Assembly (NCBI RefSeq): GCF_029227915.1
Contig: NC_079889.1
Coordinates: 7,750,001 to 7,814,000 of the forward strand
Direction: 5' to 3'
Origin: Hydractinia symbiolongicarpus
Taxonomy: Eukaryota > Cnidaria > Hydrozoa > Anthoathecata > Hydractiniidae
DNA length: 64,000 bases
Shown: positions 55,901 through 64,000 of the stretch, one piece after another
Layout: each line of letters begins with the position of its first letter
Position numbering within the stretch: position 1 is the first letter of the stretch
Position numbers and translations under genes: made by a program
Notes under the pieces: model-generated
What the model was told of the DNA's origin: nothing
Databases searched by the model: none
The model's input: only the letters and a program-made list of their open reading frames with translations

Positions 55901-58335
55901 AAAACAATGTCTTATTTCTAATTCGTAGTTTGTCCGAAGAGAACAAAAGAAAAATTACTGGAAACGTAGTTGATCTTATATTTTTTTGTCTCGAGGAAAC
56001 AAAAAAAGGATTGGGAACGAAATTGATTTCCAAGTGATCTAAAGTTCAAATTGATATCCATTTCTTCATAAAATAACTTGCTCTTAAAAACAAACATTTT
56101 ATGTATAATAAATACACGAATACATAGCAACAGTTTCGCGGTAAATTTGAATTCAATAACTGTAGCGAAGTCTCAATAGCAACCACGTCGAGGAAATAAT
56201 AATTAATATATCCTCATGGCAACGCGATGCTCTGAGTTTTTACTGCTCAAGTTGTGAAAAATTTTCTTACATTATGGCAACCTCGCCTTGATTTTATCTG
56301 TACGATAACAGGCACAGAACAGCTTGAAGCAAAAGATTTTGGATTGAGGAGAACGATTCACTAACAGTCTCTAGTGCCATTCTTTATGAAGTAATCTTCT
56401 TGTTAGCTGGCTCATGTGAATTTATAAACTACAATAAAATGTTTTCTTTTTGGACTATATGACCATAAAAATTATTTTTGGTTAACTAAACTCGTGTTTT
56501 AGTCTTTGTTTATTGCAGAAGGCTGTATCGTATTAACTCTTTTTATTAATTTCTTACCCTATAATTGTGGGCGTAAAATGTAAAACAGGGTTTTATGTAA
56601 AATTATAGTTTTTCACTTTCATGTATCGCTGGATTTTTAATTTTCTACAGCTGTCAGGTGCAACTTAAAACTTGCCACAACATTAAAAAATGGAGGGAAG
56701 TTTCACGACAATTTTCGATCAGAAATGCTCCCAGATAATATTGTTGGAGTTATAATATATAATATGTTAGAGTTTATTAGCTTGAAATGATTATTGGTTA
56801 GGTGATTCGGATTTGAATTTTTTTTCTCCAAAAAACAACAAGAAAAGTTAAAAAATAAAACAGATTGAAAATTATTGTTCCCCTGAATTCGTTTACTTTA
56901 TAAATCTAAAACTTCACATTCGCTTCCTTTTAAATTTTGGCAGTTTTATTTTTTATTTTTAATTAAATTTCAATTATCTTAAATTTATCAAAAAAAAAAT
57001 TGTTAAAAAAGAATACATGTTTTTTTATAAGCAAATTTGGCCATTTTTTAAGCATATGGTAAGCATTATGTGAAGCCGAAGAAAATGTTGTGAAGTTTGT
57101 GTTGTGTTTCGTGAGCAGTTTTTCTTTTTATTCTTTATGTCTGAATTAACGAGTGTGTGGTGAGATATAACTGCTCATGTTCAAAATTCAAATGCAATAT
57201 TTTTTTTAATATAAGAATATTTTGAGCCTGATCGTGTGTTTTTATAAGTATTTTCCAATAAATCTTTTTGCCATTAAGCATAACCTAAGAATATTTTGAG
57301 CCTGAAAAACTACTTTTCGAAAGCATCCTTAAGCGTCATTTTGGAATTTCAATTTTTTATGAAAAAAATAATATGTTACTTATTTATATCCTGCCGTTAA
57401 AATAAATCAATCTAACAAGTAACAACAATTTGGCTCGGTGACAAATATGTTGTACTGACAAAAAAAAAATTCCTGAACAACCGGCTAAGATTCAAAATGC
57501 CTTAAAACTATTCGGTAGCCCGTAGATAAATCGGCGGGTTCGCCCGTCCTTCATTTACCGCTTTTTGTGTGTCTCGCTACTGCGGTTACCATTTTACGTG
57601 ACAGACAGACGTGTACGGGTATTATGATATGATTAAGAGAATAGCTTTCGGTTTAAATTTTGAGCTGATTTTGCTTTATAAAAAAAAGAATTTGTTTATT
57701 GACTAAATTTTATGCACTGATAAGAGACACATTGGTGTTAATACATAGCTGAAGTTAAGATTGATGTGTGTTGTTGCAAAATCGCTGTAAACAACTTAAC
57801 CAACTGGAATATCACAGATGATGTGTGTGCAGCTGTGTGTAAACAAATATGGAATTCTAAACAAGTAAATAAAAAAGGAAGGTGAGAGAGAGGGGGTGAA
57901 GTTGCTTCTGATTTAAGCATAACTATATCTTTGACAAAATTATTCTTTCTTATGTCATACTACCTTTTCGAAAAACATGAAAGATATATTATAATATATA
58001 ATAAATAAGTGGAAATGCCAAGAAATGTATTTTTTAATTGAAATTACAAAGCACAAAAAAATATTTAACAACAGAAATTTCAGGCGCATGACGCTTTTGC
58101 TTACTGAATCTTAACAATCTTAAAATGCCAGGGTTTTAGGAAAAGATTATTAGACATGTGACACTCCTAAATTCTTTCTTAAAAACAATATATGTGCTGC
58201 TATTAAGTAAATCTTCATCTAATAAAGTACACTTAAAAATAGGTTTTGTTTCTATCTTCACACATTGAGAAGCTATCTTTAGCTCCCCCCGTCTGTAGCA
58301 TATCAATCGTATCGTACGATGTCAGCAGAAGAAGG
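52961..58335. other. gene-free stretch between gene A and NPC2
   Basis: AT-rich, without recognisable exons. It contains the GCGCCCC repeat pair at 54995-55245 and a dispersed-repeat piece near 57511-57620. Short frames such as 53572-53826 lack domain or splice support. Confidence 0.4.
54995..55245. repeat. repeats of aagcgcccctgtc flanking an AT-rich core
   Basis: The motif 'taagcgcccctgt' (or 'aagcgccccctgtcaaa') occurs near 55008, 55057 and 55220, with a related 'gagcgcccc' near 55026. All are in the same orientation around a poly-T/A rich core. This is probably a small old repeat element. The orientation argues against a simple terminal inverted repeat transposon. Confidence 0.35.
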
Positions 58336-58344
58336 TATAAAAAG
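58336..58344 (+). promoter_or_regulatory. TATA box of NPC2 gene
   Basis: TATAAAAAG lies 88 bases before the start codon, leaving about 55 bases of 5' leader if transcription starts 30 bases downstream. Confidence 0.6.
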
Positions 58345-58423
58345 TTCCGTCCTTATGTCGTATTCTTTTCAACACTGAGGCTGCGCTGGAAGATATCAAG
58401 GAATTCTTGAAAGCAAGATCAAG

Positions 58424-60336
58424 ATGAAGTCACTTATAGTTTTGTCTGTTTTGTTTGCAGTGGCGAACTGCATGGATGTAAAATTTAGATCCTGCGCTAA
58501 AGGTGATGTGTCTTTTACTTGTTTTAGTTTTCTGTTTTGAATTTATATTTGCATTCTTTCATTCATAATTTGTAGGGTGTGGATGCACTAAGGTGACCAG
58601 AACCAGAACATTAAGCTCTATGAACACACTTCTTTAAATTGTATCCTGAAAAGAAAACTTTAGTATTCAAATTCAAAGAATATGGGAAAGGAAATTTAAA
58701 TAGTATCACGGCGACGCTGCAAAACCATATTTTAGCAAAGTGGAATATTTTCCAATAAAAGCATGAAAAATAAATTCTAATTCGTCAGGAATCCATAGTG
58801 ATGACTGGTTCCTTCTTTCCCACTAGAGAATATAATGGCTACATTGTTCCATTTCTTTTACCAGTCATATAATTTTGAGTTGCTGTTAAGACCAAGTCAG
58901 TGTACAAACAAACATAGCAGAAAAACCTTAGAAATCTTTAAATGTTGCTAAATTTGTAAAAATACAAATAAAATACGAATAAAAATACAAATTAAATATT
59001 ATTTTCTAGATCCTAATCCAACAAAAATAACCGCTGTTTCTATCGAACCGTGCACCGAAGAACCATGTGTCTTGCATCGAGGCGCAACCTCTACAATTGC
59101 AATCAAATTCACACCAACCGCCGACGTCGATTCCTTGACAACCGTTGTGAAGGGAAAAATCGGACCCCTTTGGGTACCCTTCCCCTTGGACCAACCCGAT
59201 GCATGCAAAGGAAGCGTTACATGTCCTTTGAAAGCCGGACAAGAATATACGTACAAGTTCTCACTTCCGGTTAAGCCTGCATATCCTCAGGTATATGTAC
59301 TATCTATTTATTTGACAGTTAACTCCCGGTAACTCTAACCCTCACGGACCGAGGAAAATAGTTTGACTTACCGAATGTCGGATTTATGAAACTCCCGTTA
59401 AGTTGAATTTGGTCTTAAATGACTTTATTATTGTTCGAATTAAAGCAATTTTTTCAAGAGGTGGGACAGTACTTATCGGTAAAGGGTGTAATCTTGGCGA
59501 TAAAAAAGGCATGCAAGTCCCTTGTCAATTGAATTTTTCTCGACAGACAACATATCTATATTACATCAGGAGTTAATAAAAACTAAAAAAATATTAAGAG
59601 TAGACATTTATAAATTTTACCTATCCGGAAAAAGTAGCCTCAGGGTGGGGGATGAAAAATGGGTCGAGTTAACAAATGTTTAAGTTATCTGAGGTTCAAG
59701 TTAACCAAAGTTTTTTCTAATAAAGTATTAATTAAAGTTCAAGGGATCCAAGAAAATGATTCCAGATAATGAAAGTTCGAATTGTCGGGTGTTCGAGTTG
59801 CTCCGGGCTAACGGTTATTTTTTTATGAGGGAAGGTTTTTTTTACTTTAAAATTTAAAAATTTCGTCGTGTATTTAAACAGTTGAAATAATGAGATAAGA
59901 TACACGGCTTAAGATACAGTAAACTTTCGATGTAACGAGAAATAACAAATTCCGTTAAAACAAGAGAGGTTGCATAAGAACGGCGAGGAGAGGCTTCTGC
60001 TTAAAATTGAGATGTTCGTTCTATCAGATACTTGTAAAATTGGGAGCTTACTGTATGTCACAAGCTGTGTATCTCTCAAGAACATTTGAGAATTTTTATT
60101 TTGACCTGAATACGGTGTACAGAATGTTTCCAAAAAAGCGCTAACATTTAAAAGTGAGATATGATTGCTGAAAATATTTTAACGTTTATTCAATCATTTT
60201 TTTATTTTCTTAAATTTATGTTTCATTTGTTTATTTATTTATTCATTTATAGCTCAGCGTTGTTGTCAGTTGGGAATTGAAAGACAAAAATGGCAAAGAT
60301 GTTGTGTGTGTGATGTTTCCAACAAAACTCGAATAA
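58424..60336 (+). CDS. NPC2-like sterol-transfer protein (ML domain)
   Basis: Three exons: 58424-58502, 59010-59290 and 60253-60336, 147 residues, GT-AG borders with matching phases. Residues 1-16 are a signal peptide ('MKSLIVLSVLFAVANC'). The mature protein has six cysteines in the NPC2 pattern: 'FRSC', 'IEPC', 'EPCV', 'DAC', 'VTC' and 'DVVC', consistent with three disulfides. 'CPLKAGQEYTYKFSLPV' and the final 'SWELKDKNG' are typical ML-domain strands. The length fits the family (about 150). The protein is secreted or lysosomal and carries cholesterol or other sterols, in vertebrates passing it to NPC1. A polyadenylation signal AATAAA is at 60399-60404. Whether this copy is lysosomal or a secreted lipid carrier cannot be told from sequence. 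Confidence 0.9.
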
Positions 60337-60404
60337 ATTCTAATATAAATCATTGTAATATATATTAACAATTTTGTTTCCTGTTTTTTCTGTGAAAAAA
60401 TAAA

Positions 60405-62161
60405 TCTAACAAAATAATTACTCATAGTGAAACGGAATAAATGTTTCGTTCAAGGACAAGTTTTGGAGATTTGCGTCAAGAACATACTTTATAAGAACAA
60501 TGAGGCTCAGACTGAGTAAAAAAAATAAGAACAACTTAAGAACAAGGTATAGTCTCAAAATGTCATCAAGCGTCTATAGAATTACAGATCTGCACAAAAG
60601 TCCACTTCTTTTACCGAATTCTTTCGACTTATTTCTATAATCAATAATAAACTCAGCAAGCTTTTCATTATAATAAATTACTTTACCGTGAAACCATCCG
60701 TTTTCATATAGTCCTCTTACACCTCTCCAAACAAACGGATTGTGTTTATTAAGATGCCAAACAAATAAGAACAATTGAGGCTCAAGTCATGGAAATGAAT
60801 GAGAACATTGAAGCTTACTGAAATTTTCTGCTTCTTATAAAAAAGAGTGTATACGTTTTTGCATGTCAGCAGTTTGAGAACAAAGTAAAACTTCAATATT
60901 GGGCTTTGAGGAACAAATCAAGGGATCATTTCTGAACTTCTTAATTTTAGTTAGCTTCAGGACAGTAAAAAAAATTAGTATGACGTCACGCCTATTCTAA
61001 TGGTGATTCTATTTTGGCCTTTTTATTTATTTGTCACATAATTTTACACATCACATAAACTTTTTCTTAAATTCATGTTCCACCTTTTTAGCTTTTTCCA
61101 GGCATGGAAATTTATGATGTTGTAATCTGGGACTGGATGAGCCATTCAAATATTTTATTCCAATTGTCCTCCAATGCTCTGACAAACATTTGGCCAAGTT
61201 TTGTACTATACTTTTGGAGCTAAAGGCCAAAACGCCCGAACTTGTTGCCCGTGAGAGGACCGATTTTATTGTGCTCGTAACTTTACAGCATGCGCACTGA
61301 CCGGAAACCGCATTTCACTTCGGGGTAAATTGCTTACATAAGATCCTGCATTGGTTTGAATTTTAACTTCCCTTTGACCACCCGAATTGAGTTTCATATG
61401 ACTGAAGTAATAAAAACTTATATAGCCAAACGGACATGAGAATCACACCTGGGACTGAAATGACTCAAACTGGCTTCAATTTTCTTGTAAACGCATTATT
61501 ATAAGATGTTTTCTTTTTAATTTGCAACCAAATTATTATTATCTATTACCTTATTTCTCACCCATGGGAGCAATTACTCCTTGTATATTAACATGCGTTG
61601 CTTAAAAAATAATTACACGTGACATAAGTTATCAAATTATAAATAATTACTCACATTCAAGCCAATATGCATGGATGGAATAATAATTACTTTCTTGTTA
61701 ATATAATCGATGATGTGTGAATTTTACATAAATTCATGTAAATTATTGATAGTTAACATTTTTTTAAAAAAAAATACTAAAAAATTTAAATGCATCCATG
61801 CAAGTGTATTTTTAAAATTCTGTAACATTCACGCACATTGAAAAAAGAAAAGAAAAAAAAAAGAAATTAGGCTTCTTGGTATTAAAATACGATATTTATT
61901 GCATGTCAAGATACCAACATAAAATTGGAAGGATAAAACCTGTGATGTTTTCAAAAGATGGATACTGAGTTTGAAGGTCGTTTTCAGAATAAAATTTCGT
62001 ATTTTATTTACGTCGTTTGACGTATCTTCAACGTTGCTTGCTGGTTCACCGCTTAGTTGATTTTATGTTTGAAATTGGTTTTATTTATGCATACTGAAAA
62101 AAACGTTATCATATAGGTATCACAGAAGTTCACAGAAGGGACATTAACCAAAGAAAAAATA
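60405..62161. other. gene-free stretch
   Basis: AT-rich. Two short similar pieces ('aagaacaatgaggctcaga' near 60493 and 'aagaacaattgaggctcaa' near 60767) hint at a decayed repeat. No exon recognised. Confidence 0.4.
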
Positions 62162-62928
62162 AATAAAGACAGTATCATAACCAATAAAGACAGTATTATA
62201 ACCAAATAAAGACAGTATTATAACCAAATAAAGACAGTATTATAACCAAATAAAGACAGTATTATAACCAAATAAAGACAGTATCATAACCAAATAAAGA
62301 CAGTATCATAACCAAATAAAGACAGTATCATAACCAAGTAAAGACAGTATCATAACCAAATAAAGACAGTATCATAACCAAGTAAAGACAGTATCATAAC
62401 CAAATAAAGACAGTATCATAACCAAATAAAGACAGTATCATAACCAAATAAAGACAGTATCATAACCAAATAAAGACAGTATCATAACCAAGTAAAGACA
62501 GTATCATAACCAAATAAAGACAGTATCATAACCAAATAAAGACAGTATCATAACCAAATAAAGACAGTATCATAACCAAATAAAGACAGTATCCTAACCA
62601 AGTAAAAACAGTATCCTAACCAAGTAAAAACAGTATCCTAACCAAATAAAGACAGTATCATAACCAAATAAAGACAGGATCCTAACCAAATAAAGACAGC
62701 ATCAAAACCAAATAAAGACAGTATCATAACCAAATAAAGACGGTATCATAACCAAATAAAGACAGTATCATAACCAAATAAAGACAGCATCATAACCAAG
62801 TAAAGACAGTATCATAACCAAGTAAAGACAGTATCATAACCAAATAAAGACAGTATCATAACCAAATAAAGACAGTATCATAACCAAATAAAGACAGTAT
62901 CATAACCAAATAAAGACAGTATCATAAA
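62162..62928. repeat. 22-bp minisatellite next to a start codon
   Basis: About 35 head-to-tail copies of 'ataaccaaataaagacagtatc' with few substitutions (a/g in 'aaataaag', c/t in 'atcat'). It ends 22 bases before ATG 62951. All frames contain TAA, so it is non-coding. The homogeneity implies recent expansion and probable length variation. Confidence 0.95.
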
Positions 62929-62950
62929 CTGTTTTGAAGCATCTTATGAT

Positions 62951-64000
62951 ATGGCATTTAATGGCGTTCTATTCGTTTTTGCCTTAATAAAGTTAGCTGC
63001 TGCATCAAAAAATAACTTTGTGATTGGTTTATTCTCCATTACTGATGAAAACGATCAAAGCCAAATAGATATGCAAAGTTTATCTGAACTTAAGTATTTC
63101 AAATATATATTTTCAACATCGCAAAGAAACGAATTTATTCCATACGATATCAAACAGAGCAAACAGAAGCTTCTTTCTATACTTTTAGAGTTTTTATTAG
63201 ACGCATACTACGAGAAGAAAACATTTACTTTCTTTTCGCATTTGTCGGAAGAGCTGACTCTCCTGACACATGCTGTATTAAGCCAGCAAAACATTAGGTA
63301 CATCGCATTTACGGATAAGGAGATATTTCCACCTCCTCGGGGGAGTGCAACAATGTTTTTGTTTCCTTATCAACCTATGTTGTATTTTACAGAACGGCTT
63401 ATTCAGTCAAGGATAAGAAATTTGTTTATATTTGATATATGCCTTGGTACTACCTCGTGTGTAACGAACTTTGATAGGTTGACAGAGAGAACAGACATAT
63501 GTTTCAAACAAAAATCATTCTCAATTATAAACATGAACACAATGAAAGAGGTGCGAAATCGTATAATGGATCTTAACGCAATACCAAGAAATCCAGAAGA
63601 CGTTTCTCCTGAACCTAACCACGAATCAAAACCGCTCTTCACTTCAAGTAACAAATTATCAGGAAACCCTTCCCTAAAGAGAAACCAATCAGAACCGTTA
63701 TATCTCCTTAATAATCATTTCCCTAATTATGATTTGTGGATAAAAGACCTTCCTGATCGAAGACAGCACGCTATTTTTCCTTTTCAAGAATTAAACTATC
63801 CTTACGCAATAAGGGACTATTGCATAAATATCTCTATCGTCGAAGATGTCAACAGCTCGAATTGCAATGTAAAACGATATGTAAATCAGGCGTTTCGTAT
63901 ACAAGTTGAACTAATCGAAGCCCCTCAAGGTGCAGGAAGATTCTTTGACAGGTACAACTATATCTTTCAGCAAGCTTTCGCCAACGCCCAGGTTGGCATG
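62951..64000 (+). CDS. unrecognised secreted or membrane protein, 3' end outside window
   Basis: The frame is open without interruption from ATG 62951 to the window edge (350 codons, incomplete). Residues 1-18 form a likely signal peptide ('MAFNGVLFVFALIKLAAA'). The following region alternates strands and helices, with 'YFTERLIQSRIRNLFIFDIC', a central Ser/Pro/Asn-rich stretch, several cysteines and Asn-x-Ser/Thr sites ('NISI', 'NSSN'). This fits an extracellular domain. It is a large single exon. I could not assign a family. A receptor with a periplasmic-binding-like ectodomain is one possibility but is not supported by a clear motif. Confidence 0.6.
   Translation, partial: MAFNGVLFVFALIKLAAASKNNFVIGLFSITDENDQSQIDMQSLSELKYFKYIFSTSQRNEFIPYDIKQSKQKLLSILLEFLLDAYYEKKTFTFFSHLSEELTLLTHAVLSQQNIRYIAFTDKEIFPPPRGSATMFLFPYQPMLYFTERLIQSRIRNLFIFDICLGTTSCVTNFDRLTERTDICFKQKSFSIINMNTMKEVRNRIMDLNAIPRNPEDVSPEPNHESKPLFTSSNKLSGNPSLKRNQSEPLYLLNNHFPNYDLWIKDLPDRRQHAIFPFQELNYPYAIRDYCINISIVEDVNSSNCNVKRYVNQAFRIQVELIEAPQGAGRFFDRYNYIFQQAFANAQVGM

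Noticed and set aside
62162-62928. CRISPR array
   Set aside because: Repeats are contiguous with no spacers, and the genome is eukaryotic. It is a minisatellite.

Overview
The window is animal genomic DNA, most likely from a cnidarian and probably a hydrozoan. The basis is AT-rich sequence, short-exon genes with ordinary GT-AG introns, an animal NPC2 gene, two DCX/PLAT genes of a kind expected in cilia or microtubule biology, and a decayed Polinton/Maverick element. I recognise families, not a species. I see no rRNA, CRISPR array or bacterial operon.

Layout. 1-4.1 kb: wreck of a P-loop ATPase resembling an SF1 helicase, stop codons included. 4.1-9.7 kb: no intact gene, one 60-bp direct duplication. 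9.7-10.6 kb: single-exon rhodopsin-type GPCR on the minus strand with one in-frame stop. 12.47-26.52 kb: a GC-richer Polinton remnant holding a repeat protein, a possible ssDNA-binding protein, a SAP-like protein, two capsid-region genes, the major capsid protein, a DDE integrase, several small membrane or coiled-coil proteins, the packaging ATPase, an HNH nuclease and protein-primed PolB. Most of its genes carry frameshifts or stops, and it is cut off inside PolB. 26.5-29.2 kb: no gene seen.

29.2-42.4 kb and 43.7-53.0 kb: two minus-strand tandem paralogues. I could place every exon by splice sites and phase: gene B has 22 exons and 1827 aa, gene A has 12 exons and 1144 aa. Both encode DCX-DCX, PLAT, then a beta-trefoil-like module and a long charged tail. 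Gene B has a second PLAT and a second trefoil-like module that gene A lacks. The tails differ: acidic with 18-residue repeats in B, Lys/Glu-rich in A. 58.4-60.3 kb: a three-exon NPC2 gene with a TATA box. 62.16-62.93 kb: a 22-bp minisatellite ending 22 bases before the start codon of a gene that runs open to the window edge.

The most unusual pattern is in the Polinton. A DNA hairpin lies 8-62 bases (mostly under 30) after nearly every gene stop, shared between convergent genes and missing where neighbouring genes abut or overlap. This resembles the hairpin-guided 3'-end formation known from mimivirus and its virophage, which are relatives of Polintons. Second is the DCX-PLAT-trefoil gene pair itself.
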